A stretch of 64,000 bases of DNA from Eremomyces bilateralis CBS 781.70 (lineage: Eukaryota > Ascomycota > Dothideomycetes > Eremomycetales > Eremomycetaceae), in NCBI RefSeq assembly GCF_010015585.1, contig NW_022985078.1, positions 372,001 through 436,000 on the forward strand, in the 5' to 3' direction. Below, piece by piece: positions 24,042 to 34,142 of the stretch (within the stretch, counting starts at the first letter, position 1; each line of letters starts with the position of its first letter). Both the position numbers and the translations under genes were made by a program. The notes beneath the pieces are model-generated. The model made no database searches. It had not been told where the DNA came from and saw only the letters and a list, made by a program, of their open reading frames with translations.

Positions 24042-25466
24042 ATGGAGGTCGAGTCCCCATATTCCAACATGGAGGCCTATCTCCTGGCCCTGGCTTCCAT
24101 GATCATGGCTTCCGTGATCCTGGGTGCAACTCTCTCATTCGTAACTACGATGTATTCAGCCCTTCGTCGACAGGTTGACAGGACACCAGACAATTGGGTC
24201 GACCCGCTCCCCTCTGCTCCCAGCTCACCACTCGAAGATCCTTTCCACACTCCTATCGAAACTCAGATAGTTTTACAGCAGTATGAGTCCCTTACTCTTG
24301 ATGACCTTTATCAATGCCGGCCGCCTCGGTTCCCAGACAGGGAGCGATACGCGTTGAACATGGGTCTCTGCAAGCTGTTTCACGATGACTGGATCGAGGT
24401 CGATGAACGGTACCTTGCATATCATTCCGTCCGAGCGAAGATTCTGGAAGAGATGGGAAGCGAGGCCATCCATAGGGTTTCGGGTGCTGAAGAGGCAGAG
24501 AAGGAGCTCTTCGATGAGGTGGTCAAACATCTCATCCAAAAGCACGGTAGATTTTTCGAGATCATACAGTCCTCGCCACACATATCCGAGAAGGATGGAC
24601 GGCAGTATGCCTCTTTTTCTCCGCGCCGAATCCGGAATCGATTGACTGGAGAGGAGTACCGGATTAGCCAGCCCACTATCCCCAGTCCGATGGAAATAGT
24701 GGCCCGGCTTTGTCAGGAGGATTTCAGCTTGTTAGTCAAGGAGCAGGATGGAAGTCACAGACTGTCAGTATCACTCCTGTGGATATTGCAAGAATGATCT
24801 CGGTACTAACAGATTTATCGAACAGGGCAGCGTAAGCGGTGACCCGGATCCACAAAACCGACTGTACTGATATGTGGACAGAAGCGCAACTCTCTTTCCA
24901 GCCGCATGGAGATTGAGGGAACGAATCGGGTGGCACGTCACTGATTTACATGGCACTGTACCTATGTGGCCGGAGAAACTTTCTGCACCTGTTGAACAGT
25001 GAGTTTGTTGTCCTTTTCCATGACTTTGGAGATCCAGGGGCATGTCATCAACAACTGACTGGGAATTCAAAGCTACTTCTCGCGCCTCTCGTCTGACTCG
25101 AACATGGCCCGCTTCGCCTTCTTTCCCGTGGTCATTCCCGCCGGCTCGACTCCCGCGCCTCATACATTCCTCTTTGCTCAAACCCCCGAAGATCTGGTAC
25201 CCAAAACTCCACCAGCACGTCCCGAAGAAGTTATCTTCCGGTTCGAGCGTCAGATATTCCGACGACTCCCAAAGACCAGTGCAATCGTGTTTACGGTGAA
25301 GACAAGCATGGCACCGTTGACCAGCCTCAACTTGGAGGACTGTAGGAGACTGGCTGTAACGGTGAGGAGTTGGCCGGCCGAGGTAGCAGAGTACAGAGGG
25401 GTGTTGATATGGGGAGATATGGTGCTGGACTGGTGTGATGCACAGCAGAAAGAGTACATGGAATAA
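24042..25466 (+). CDS. HDOD/DUF3445 family protein with N-terminal membrane anchor
   Basis: The family, heme-dependent oxidative N-demethylase alpha subunit-like (DUF3445), includes a bacterial enzyme that demethylates dimethylamine. Fungal members have no proven substrate. Five exons, 24042-24763, 24826-24831, 24882-24998 and 25073-25466, with the second only six bases long, join to 412 residues (four exons if the microexon is merged in other models). The first 45 residues carry a membrane segment (LLALASMIMASVILGATL). The domain follows with RYALNMGLCKLFHDDWIEVD, the tightly conserved IRNRLTGEEYRI, then LCQEDFSLLVKE. The microexon restores LAASATLFPAAWRLRERIGW. Skipping it loses two residues but keeps the frame. 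The C terminus has TVRSWPAEVAEYRG. The gene follows glutamate decarboxylase on the same strand; no functional link is shown. Confidence 0.83.
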
Positions 25467-25990
25467 CAAGATGGCTAAGAAGCCCACATCAGGAGCTAGT
25501 AAGCAATGAGTCTTACACAAAGGAGGGCCCATGGACCTTGGCGGTGGCCCTCAATGAGAACCACCGTATTCAGGATGTATAATCATGATCGCATACGGAC
25601 AGTATGGAATAGTAATCGCCTTACCAGGATACTAGTACGCTGTAGTATACGGGGCTTTTCTAACCACGAGAATAGCATTCATTGAGATCAGTAATGTCTC
25701 CTATCCCAAGATGATGATGTGCTTTGGAGTGTTCATGAAGTGATGCAAATGAAGTCGTTAGGGTCAAAGACAACTGTACGTAATATATCTAACCGGAAAG
25801 GGAATAATCCAGTCCCGCGTTCGCTCCTTCCCCCCCCCCCCCCCCCCCCCGGCGCCCGCCTTTCACCTTTCAACCTCTTTGCTATTTAGTCGATCACTCA
25901 ACCTCTCTCAAATGGTATGGCTTCGAGACAATCACAGCCGTCGAGTCGGCAATTCCTTGATCTTCCTCTGAAGCTCTGCCATCCGCCATA
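25467..25990. other. Intergenic stretch with a C21 run
   Basis: The region holds the promoter and leader of the nitrilase. Its striking part is the homopolymer listed next. Confidence 0.4.
25830..25850. repeat. Run of 21 cytosines
   Basis: An uninterrupted C21 tract lies 140 bases before the nitrilase start codon, flanked by CTCCTT and GGCGCC. Its exact length is hard to read by sequencing. On the minus strand it is a G21 run able to form G-quadruplexes. Confidence 0.85.
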
Positions 25991-27382
25991 ATGCCTAAAC
26001 CGATCAAACTTGCCGTAGCGCAATCGCATACCCTCGATACCACTTCAGCAACTCTTGCTGCGCTCGAATCCACTGCCACCCTTGCAGCACGACGCGGAGC
26101 ACATCTCGTCCTCTTCCCGGAGGCTTACATCGGCGGCTACCCACGGGGCTGCAACTTCGGCGCCGCGATAGGCGCACGAGACCCGAATGGCCGCGAACAA
26201 TTCTTGCACTACTACCGGGCGGCCGTCGATCTCGGCGACACTCCACAAGGTGCGGGGGGCAACTGGATAGATCGAAAGCTGCCGTTGGCCAAAGGAGAGA
26301 GTCACCGCGGCGATGGCACCCGGGAAGATCTGGAAAGGATCGCGAAGGAGTCGGGTGTCTTCGTCGTGACTGGCCTGATTGAAAGAGCTGGTGGAAGTCT
26401 CTATTGTGCCGTTGTCTACGTGGACCCCGAGCATGGTGTTCTCGGGAAGCGCCGTAAGGTCATGCCAACGGGCACTGAGCGGCTGGTATGGGCTCAGGGT
26501 AGCGCAAGCACACTCAGAGCCGTGACAGCAACTCTGAACGGCGTCAAGGTCACCTTGGCTGCAGCCATTTGCTGGGAGAATTATATGCCGCTGCTCCGAC
26601 ACAGTCTGTATTCGCAGAATGTCAATATCTACCTTTCACCGACAGCAGACGGTCGAGATACTTGGCTGCCGTTGATGCGAACCGTGGCGTTTGAAGGCCG
26701 GACCTTCGTGTTGAGCGCCAACCAATGCATGAGGCGCAAACATTTGCCCAACTGGATCGGCGGATCTACTCCTACGCCAGCCAAACCTCAAGCACTATCT
26801 CCCACTCAGCCGATAAGAGGCCAAAGGAGAAGATCAACGGTCACAAAGACTCCCGATGGTTTCGAGATCTGCTGGCCATTGGACGACAAAGAGAAAAGCG
26901 GAAACAAAGAAGCGGAAACCGCCGATCCGGTGAGCAATGGAAATCATGAGACTGACAACGCCCCGGTATCCCCATCTACCACCAGCGATCACCCAGGCGG
27001 TAAACGACGAAAGTCAATTGTTATCGAGACTCCGGATCACAACGAGATATGTTGGCCTGCGCCAGAACCTCATGCTCGCGCAACATCCCCTGCAAGCAGC
27101 CACCGGGCTATTACCTTCACTAACTCGTTCGACAATGCTATACATGATGAGGACGAGGAGATCATGTCCCGAGGTGGATCATGCATCATCTCCCCGCTCG
27201 GCGAGGTCCTCGCTGGTCCGCTTTGGGATGTCGATTCCGGAGAGAATAGTCTTCTTATCGTCGAGATTGACTTGGAGGACTGTGACCGCGGCAGACTTGA
27301 TCTTGATGTCGCAGGGCACTATTCGCGGAGTGACGCGTTCAAACTGACGGTAGAGGGTCTCGACTTGAATCCTCCTCCCTGA
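25991..27382 (+). CDS. Nitrilase-family carbon-nitrogen hydrolase with duplicated insertion
   Basis: A nitrilase-type amidohydrolase, likely turning an organic nitrile into a carboxylic acid and ammonia. One exon, 463 residues, against about 320-380 in most relatives. The catalytic triad is present: Glu44 in [13 protein letters not shown], Lys156 in [13 protein letters not shown] and Cys194 in [13 protein letters not shown]. The GGYPRG context and the WENYMPL block are those of true nitrilases, including cyanide hydratase relatives. A polar insertion of about 130 residues, roughly 254-385, splits the domain before the conserved [16 protein letters not shown]. Inside it a motif occurs twice: [18 protein letters not shown] (279-296) and [18 protein letters not shown] (339-356). 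Both carry an RR-x-S basophilic kinase-like site. No intron signals flank the insertion, and its frame is maintained. Function of the repeat is unknown. Confidence 0.9.
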   Translation: MPKPIKLAVAQSHTLDTTSATLAALESTATLAARRGAHLVLFPEAYIGGYPRGCNFGAAIGARDPNGREQFLHYYRAAVDLGDTPQGAGGNWIDRKLPLAKGESHRGDGTREDLERIAKESGVFVVTGLIERAGGSLYCAVVYVDPEHGVLGKRRKVMPTGTERLVWAQGSASTLRAVTATLNGVKVTLAAAICWENYMPLLRHSLYSQNVNIYLSPTADGRDTWLPLMRTVAFEGRTFVLSANQCMRRKHLPNWIGGSTPTPAKPQALSPTQPIRGQRRRSTVTKTPDGFEICWPLDDKEKSGNKEAETADPVSNGNHETDNAPVSPSTTSDHPGGKRRKSIVIETPDHNEICWPAPEPHARATSPASSHRAITFTNSFDNAIHDEDEEIMSRGGSCIISPLGEVLAGPLWDVDSGENSLLIVEIDLEDCDRGRLDLDVAGHYSRSDAFKLTVEGLDLNPPP

Positions 27383-27927
27383 TGATCTCAGACTAGCGGA
27401 GGGACAACACGGATGAAACAATTGGGTCACACCACGATGAACAAATTGCGATGGTTATGGGGCTTGTAGTATTTTTTAGCTCAGTGTATGAAATCGATTG
27501 AAAGGTTTGACTGCTACTGTAGCGATCCGTTAAGTCAATGGCCGAGTCTGGTTATGCTAACAAGGCTGAAGGAAATCGAAATTGTCTTTTTGTCATTCTG
27601 TTGACAACATTACGCGAGGTATCTCCTTTGTAGCCAGCCCTCCTTTGTGGCATAACAATCCAATTGTTTTTCCACAATGCAACCATCATTCTTTGTCCGT
27701 CAGAACATAGTTGTGAGATAAATATTCCTCGCTCCACGCCATCAACCCCAGGTTTTTCTCATCAGCACACTCCCCTGTTCTCCCCCGTTCGTCCGTGATC
27801 ACCAGCTTTCCTGGCGTCTCAGCCATACCTTCGATCGAAAGGTAAGTATTCTCTACTCCCAGCTGAGCTGATTCTTCTAGAAAGCGCCCGGTCGCCGACG
27901 AACACCACCACCCGCTCCTCGACCATC
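27383..27927. other. Intergenic stretch with possible leader intron
   Basis: No gene is supported. A GTAAGT at 27842 and CTTCTAG ending at 27880 could bound a 39-base intron in the 5' leader of the next gene, though that is short for this genome. Confidence 0.35.
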
Positions 27928-28554
27928 ATGACCCTCGCCATGACTAACCCCCTCCGATCCAACCCCCCCCACCGCTTCGCTATCTGTCCCCACGATGTGG
28001 TCAAGGACGGCGCCGTCCCTCGATACCCGCTCCAGCCCTGCGCGCTGAACACTGCGACCCACCATCTCCTCCACTGCGGCCACACCATCCGCACCAACCT
28101 CCCCAGCTCCTGCGGTGCCAACTGCGCGAGCGTCCCCGCCACTTATGCCCACGTGCCGCGGTTCGCCTGCGAGCGCTGCATCGAGGCGCTGCTTGACGCT
28201 AAGATGACCCAGCGCTACGGGGGGCTGGAGAGCTGGGTCAGGCTCGAGTACGGCCATCTGGGTAGGGAAGAGGTTTGGCGCCAGGGCATGATTCACTTCT
28301 ATTCGCAGGAGGAAAACTGGCGCCAGGAGCGCGTCGAGACCGATGCCATTCTTCGGGTTGGTGCGCGTCATTCGGAAGCCGCTGGTGAGGCCGCTGAATG
28401 GGACGGGAAGGTTCGGGTCAACGTGTCTGAGATGACCGCTGCTGAGCTCGCTGCTTCGAAGCGCGCCATTAGGGAAAAGAAGGAGAAGTATGCGAAGAAA
28501 GTCCACAAGGCCGAAACCATTGCACGAGGGTTGGATCGATTGATGGGGTACTAA
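27928..28554 (+). CDS. Cys/His-rich protein of unknown function
   Basis: I do not recognise a named family. One exon, 208 residues. Residues 20-84 hold seven cysteines (20, 38, 50, 62, 66, 81, 84) and several histidines, in spacings such as H49-C50-x-H52, C62-x3-C66 and C81-x2-C84. This looks like a zinc-binding fold. The second half is helical and charged, and ends in a Lys/Glu-rich stretch (SKRAIREKKEKYAKKVHK). A second ATG four codons downstream is an equally good start. There is no signal peptide, so an intracellular protein is likely. Codon choice is C-rich in third positions like the neighbouring nitrilase, which supports a real gene. Confidence 0.7.
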   Translation: MTLAMTNPLRSNPPHRFAICPHDVVKDGAVPRYPLQPCALNTATHHLLHCGHTIRTNLPSSCGANCASVPATYAHVPRFACERCIEALLDAKMTQRYGGLESWVRLEYGHLGREEVWRQGMIHFYSQEENWRQERVETDAILRVGARHSEAAGEAAEWDGKVRVNVSEMTAAELAASKRAIREKKEKYAKKVHKAETIARGLDRLMGY

Positions 28555-28845
28555 TGGAAGTGTAGGGATAATAGTCTCCACTGGTGGAGATCTGCTGAAC
28601 TAGGTAATGCCTGACGGTAAGTAATTTGTTTGTCCGGCCTCACAGGTAAGACTCGCAAGGAGGCGTTCTGGTCTTTCAATCAAGATTATTTGATTTCTTG
28701 AAATGTTCGTGTGCTTGTGTCCCCGAGAGGTGAAATACCTGCTGAATAACGGTACTTCTTGAAATTGACATTCGATAAGTCCTCGATTTCTCTACGGTAT
28801 ACAGCGTGACAACTGATGCGGAAAGGTAGAGACGATGGGCCCGTT

Positions 28846-30429
28846 TCAGCCATTTAACGATGAGGAACTTGTGCCCGAAGTGTCCAGGTAAACGACATGG
28901 ATCGGTTGATGGTTCAGCCAGGTCAGCTCTCTTTTAATCTTCATGCGTATCCAGACGTCCTTTTCCGCAAAGTACTCCAAGCATCGATTCGAATAATTGT
29001 TTTCAGGGGTGCTCTTTGAGAAGTCCGGTAGCGAGTTTCTTTTCCCTCGGATCAGGCAGGCTTGCACAGAATTGGGGTAGCTCTTCAATAGCAATGCAAA
29101 CGCATGTCCACTCCTATCCTCGAAATTGTACTGCGCATTATCCAGTACGAGGAAATCCATTCCGTTCCGAGCCAAGTACTCCGGAAAATTGGCAGATATG
29201 GAAAAGTCCGTCTCGCGTAGGCCGGCCATGTTAATCCTGCACATATGGGAGTCAGGGCGCCTCTCCAAATGGACCATGGAGGACGAAAAAGAATTCTGTT
29301 GCTGGACATAAAGTTCATGCAAGCGGGTCAGTCGCTTCAGTGTCCACGAGATATCGACGGTAATAGTCTCTTCAGCCCGCCATCGAAAGTAGTGTTTCGG
29401 AGATTCGTCGGATCTGCCGAGCCACAAGGCCAAGGCCTTTGTCTCATCTTCAACGTCATGGCAGTTCAATAATGCAAGATAGGTTCCTTTAATAGATCCT
29501 GGATAAGGTATAGGCGGCTTGCGAGCAAGTACTGGTAGTCTTATGCTCAGCCCTTTGTTGGTCATGGCAAAGGTTGTCTTTTCTGTCAACTTCCAAGGCA
29601 GTTTACTCCCTCGTACAATTCCAGCACAAGTCTCAAAAAACCGAGGGACAGGTGCCAGCAACCCGCAGCCGAACCGATACTGAACAGACAGAGCCGCGCT
29701 GGTCCATGCAAACAACGTCTGGTCATCCGACTTCTTCATGATCTCTTCTTGAAGGCGAATGAATGCTTGCATGCCTTCTCCGTACAGCATGGGCATGGTA
29801 ATCTCGAATAATCCCATGAGACAGTAGGCCATATCTTCGGTCCTGGTTGTCTTCCGCTGAGATGCCCAAGACATCCGCTGTGCAATACTGTAGTCCTTAA
29901 TACTCTTGCCCAACAGGACCAACTCGGGTATCCTGGTGATCTGCGAAATTACAGTCCGAAGACTCGATTTCGTCCCCAGCTCCGTCCAATCCTGGGCGTA
30001 AAATATCACGTCCGATGGCGCGATAAGCTCCTGAAGCGTCCATCCCCTAGTGAACCACTTGCTTTCCCGGACCCGGGGATTGATAGATGCGACCGAATCG
30101 TGGTGGTTCGGGACGACGTCAAACAGATATGCATAGCACACACTAGCATTCTGGTACCATTGGAACATGGAATTGATGGCCTCTGATAATTCCGCGCTGC
30201 TGGTTTTATCAATGCAGCAAGTGTCAACCCAAATGTAATCCAGGTTGTCCGCACGGGCAGTCGCCGCGGCCATCGCTATTTTCTTGTAGCCTCGCGTTCC
30301 CTTCGACTTTGGTCCAATCTCTTGCAATGATAGCTCCTCTGTTTCCCACGTATGGGAGAGAATAGCATAGGGCGGTGCATCTCGTGGAAAGTAATGGAGT
30401 TCCAAGGTATCAGTGTGCAAAAGACGCAT
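28846..30429 (-). CDS. HET-domain protein (heterokaryon incompatibility family)
   Basis: HET domains trigger cell death when fungal partners differ at het loci. One exon, 527 residues from the ATG at 30429. The HET domain covers about residues 1-200 with its usual blocks: MRLLHTDTLELHYF, PPYAILSHTW, YIWVDTCCIDKTSSAEL, AINSMFQWYQNASVCYAYL, KWFTRGWTLQELIAP, then RKTTRTEDMAYCLMGLF and MPMLYGEGMQAF. The remaining 320 residues match no domain I can name. The frame is intact throughout. This architecture, HET at the start followed by an unassigned C terminus, is common in multigene families of Eurotiomycetes. The gene is a likely accessory gene, located 400 bases from a tRNA. Confidence 0.9.
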   Translation of the reverse strand: MRLLHTDTLELHYFPRDAPPYAILSHTWETEELSLQEIGPKSKGTRGYKKIAMAAATARADNLDYIWVDTCCIDKTSSAELSEAINSMFQWYQNASVCYAYLFDVVPNHHDSVASINPRVRESKWFTRGWTLQELIAPSDVIFYAQDWTELGTKSSLRTVISQITRIPELVLLGKSIKDYSIAQRMSWASQRKTTRTEDMAYCLMGLFEITMPMLYGEGMQAFIRLQEEIMKKSDDQTLFAWTSAALSVQYRFGCGLLAPVPRFFETCAGIVRGSKLPWKLTEKTTFAMTNKGLSIRLPVLARKPPIPYPGSIKGTYLALLNCHDVEDETKALALWLGRSDESPKHYFRWRAEETITVDISWTLKRLTRLHELYVQQQNSFSSSMVHLERRPDSHMCRINMAGLRETDFSISANFPEYLARNGMDFLVLDNAQYNFEDRSGHAFALLLKSYPNSVQACLIRGKRNSLPDFSKSTPENNYSNRCLEYFAEKDVWIRMKIKRELTWLNHQPIHVVYLDTSGTSSSSLNG

Positions 30430-30801
30430 CTTCAACGATCAAAAATCGGCAGCACTGGTCATTTAGGCAGACGCATCTCCTTGGTTTCATTGTCCCTTCC
30501 GAGCTTTCGAAAGGCAATTGGAGGGATGATCAAATAAAATTGATCCCGTTGGAGCATCACCACAATAGCGATATATCAAGGTTTCAGTGGACATACATGA
30601 GATGACATTGATCACTCATGTTCCAGCAAGAATCCCCTCATTTCAAGGAGGCAGTGCAAATGTGCAGTCGGTCGTTGATGAAGCGGTTCGAGAGTCAAAG
30701 CGAAGGATCATTTCCCCTGTCGACAGCATGACTCGGATGATGATCCTGGTCAATACTAGGAATTGCAATATCTATCGTGGACTCAATTTTTAAATAAATA
30801 A
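30430..30801. other. Intergenic stretch between HET gene and tRNA
   Basis: Promoter region of the HET gene and 5' flank of the tRNA. The TTTTTAAATAAATAAT just before the tRNA is the kind of AT-rich upstream sequence seen at RNA polymerase III genes. Confidence 0.35.
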
Positions 30802-30891
30802 TCCGAAATGGTCTAGTGGCTAGGATTTCCGCCTCTCAACACATCGTGATGTAGAACGCGGAAGGCCGGGGTTCAATTCCCCGTTTCGGAG
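30802..30891 (+). tRNA. tRNA-Glu (anticodon CTC) with an 18-base intron
   Basis: The acceptor stem TCCGAAA pairs with TTTCGGA, with G as discriminator. The D arm is GTCTAGTGGCTAGGAT. The anticodon stem TCCGC pairs with GCGGA and the loop reads CTCTCAA, giving anticodon CTC. The T arm is CGGGGTTCAATTCCCCG. Between the loop and the 3' half of the anticodon stem lies an intron of about 18 bases whose ACATC and GATGT can pair. A T run follows at 30897 and again from 30906, suitable for polymerase III termination. Confidence 0.95.
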
Positions 30892-33800
30892 CTTTACTTT
30901 TTGCTTTTTTTTTCCTTTCCTTACGATTTGACTCGGCTACTAGTGACGTCGAGAGAGAGAACAACATCTGACTTCTGAGCTGAGTATTCATCTAGGAGTG
31001 TCAAATTCTCTTATTGTTCCTATAATGCCTAGTTAGGTATCCCAATCAATGAAGAAATGCATCATTAATATCCGACTTTTTGGTATTCGTGATCAATCCC
31101 GACGCATCATATTATAAACCCTTTGAATCTACTATAACTTTTGGTTTGTCTATGCTCATCAAAGAGAAGAAGTCCGTACAGTTGTCTGTGGCAGAGAGAT
31201 GGAGGTATCATCCGCTACGCCTGCTCTATGAACTGCGGGTATTTCGTCACGTTGAAAGGGAAGATGACCAGTACCGTTCGTTTACTTGTCTCACTTCCAC
31301 ATTGAGCTGGGCCGTTTACTCTTGCACCACCTCCCAGGCAAACTCGGGAATATGAAAGATAATCTCTAAATCGGGGCACCCTTCGCGACGAGGAACTTCA
31401 ACCTCTCTCGTGCATACTTAGTATGATAGAGCATCAAGCATGTCCTCTGTACTAAGGGCTGCCTACAGAGGAGGCCGCACTGGAGATATGGAGTAAACGA
31501 TCTGCACGACTTCCATGAAGCTTTCAGGACAATCATCAGGTGTACATTAGTGATCAGCCACCGATGCCCAACTAATACAGTAAGTCGCTGTTTACAAGCC
31601 TACCGCAGCTTTAAGACGGAGAACTAATTTCGGCAGACGAGTGTGGACGGTTTTCCACATATTCTCCACTGCACCCGCAAACATACCAGTCTCGTGAATG
31701 ATCTGAAAAGACTCGCCGGAATCACGGCAAGACCGTTGTTCTCTGGACTGGACTTCCTCCACCATATGCTTGTGCAGTATAGAACGTCGAGGGATGTGTT
31801 CATGGTACCAAGCCCCAACGATGGCTCGCAAGTCGCAACTCGCAAGGAAGAGTCCGCTTCATTAGGAAATACTTTTGGAGCAAAGAGCAACCAAGCAATC
31901 GATCTATGGGCACGATCAGCAAATGACATAACACTAAGTTTCTTTGTCAATGCGGGATCCAATAATGTAATTAGTCCGAACGGTGGGGTGATCGATGGTC
32001 CACCTAAGGATCGCAGCCAGGTCACCTATATAAAACTAGACAGCATATCAATTTCTCTGTATTGGTATGAAGGTGGACAAGGAACCTGAGGATCGATACT
32101 GCACACGGAATAATTCCCCATACAAAGGACGCCCTTCATAGGTACTTATTACTACTTCCTAGTCGGGGAAATACGCCATTGTGCTGAGGGATTGAAATTT
32201 GTAATATCAAAGGCCCGAAGCCCAAAAGCCAAAAGGAAGCCAAAAGCAAATGGACTCGTATCAGCCACGCAATCAATCCAACTGCGGTGGAGATGGCGTC
32301 CAACGGTACGAGATGGGTACGGGACGGACGTACGGAAGTGGGGAAGTCTGAGGGTACGAGTCGGATCTTAGCCCCAGTGCTCACGAACTACGAAGCGGCC
32401 TAATTCTTTCCTTAGAGCCGGCATCATGCCCAGGTTTCGGAATAATTCATTAACACCCTCCCAAGGAAGTGAAGGAACATGATGTATCGTTTGATGATGG
32501 TGTGAGTTCAAGAGTCTAGGCACGCCAGGTTAGTTAGGGCTTTGGGGTCGGGAGTTGGTACGGAACACCCCGTGGCCCGTAGAGGCTCTGCGGGTCTCGG
32601 CCCTCGGTCCTCCAGTGATGTCTCAAGGCACTAAGGCAGGTAGGCGCATGGCAAGTGAACGGACAGCCAATCAACGCTGGATACAGGAGTTGGCATGAAA
32701 CGGGCATTCCGATCCTCCATTCACCCCAGCCTCCTTAACATACAGACGGAGAAATCCAGGTCAGCTCGCTTTCTTCAGGAAATTAAGAACAGCTGATGGA
32801 GATCTGATATGGAGAAAATGTCATCTGTCTCTACCAGTATAAGTACTCTATCGAATACCGCGGGATGAAATCCACCTCAATCCTGCACGGAGGCAAGCCA
32901 CAGCAGCCTAGAATAGGCCATCATATCCAAGGAGTCAATCTACATAACCCAATTCCAAGCCGAACCCGACCAGAGCTCCGGAGTAATCCCGTTCACAGCA
33001 TACTACTCTGAGTAAAAGCCAGCTTCCGGTTATACAGCTTGCCCCAAGATGCTATCCAGTAATATGCCTGACTAGGAGATTCACCACATGAGTGGTGTTC
33101 CATCCAAGACAAGCACCGTAGGACAAGCATCATTTTCTTTCAAATGAGATCGACGGCTAAGATTGGCTGGTCAGTGAGCGATCCCTACCACGTACCCGTC
33201 GAAACCAGGTGCGGCGTGCCGCCCGATTGGCGCTGATTGTTCGCCTCCAGCGATCGAGCCAGTTTCGTTTGTTGAGGCCCGTAAGAGACAGGGCCACAAG
33301 GGGCCGATTACCATTCCAGGGGGGGGCTCTGCCAGTCGTGATCCATTATCTCTATCACTTCACTCCAGTTTTTTAACCTCTCCTGTCCTGCCGTTCACCT
33401 TTTGTCTGTCTTCTCTGCAACTCTTGCTCCTGGTCGTGGACGACTCGATTCCTCCTCTTTACAGTCATTCATTTACATATTCAGTTTCCCCATTTCTCTC
33501 TCCGCGTTCCCTTGTCCTTCATCCCCGGTTCTAGTCGGCCGACCATCAGTCACTCGTTTCACACAGTTGCCCACCATCACGATAGGATTCAGGTTTCGAA
33601 ACAATCATCGTGTGATTTTTGGCCGTTAAACCAAAAGTCCCTTTTGTTTTATAGTTCTAAAGCTTAGAGAGACCTTGAGTCGGTCGCTCATTTCTCGAAA
33701 CTAGGGGCTACCTCGTCTGGATCAGGTTCGTGATAAATAAATCCCATATCGCCCGCACACTGTTATGCTTTTCCACCATTCTCACCCCAGTGAAATCACC

Positions 33801-34142
33801 TCTTGTTTAGTCAGAACAATAATCACTGTAGGCTTTGTGGCCTCTGCTGCCTTTATTGTCACAGACTCATTGTCCCTTGACAAGGAAAGTCTTCGTTTAG
33901 ACTAACCGTCACAGAAGACAGGAACCCTCAATAAGCAGTCTCTCATTCAACAAAGACAACCACTCGCACAATGTCTTTTATATGAAAGACCCCCTCTCTC
34001 CACGGCCTTCGTTCCGTCAGAACTCCGAAGTCAGAACGCAATCGACCCACAGTGATTAACACTTTCACTCAAAGCGCAGGCCGCTACCGCATTCCCTAAC
34101 CACTCCCACACTCCACCCCAAGTGGGACGATAACTTGTCAAT
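30892..34142. other. Gene-poor stretch before the ferric reductase
   Basis: No gene is supported. Frames of 133 and 148 codons overlap on opposite strands at 31624-32089, and neither has recognisable content. From about 33350 the sequence is pyrimidine-rich on the plus strand, as expected for a long leader of the ferric reductase. GATAA strings at about 33733 and 34128 could be GATA-factor sites, but such short motifs occur by chance. Confidence 0.4.

Noticed and set aside
31624-32089. Opposed frames of 133 and 148 codons
   Set aside because: They overlap on opposite strands, have no family content and lack splice support, so neither can be preferred.
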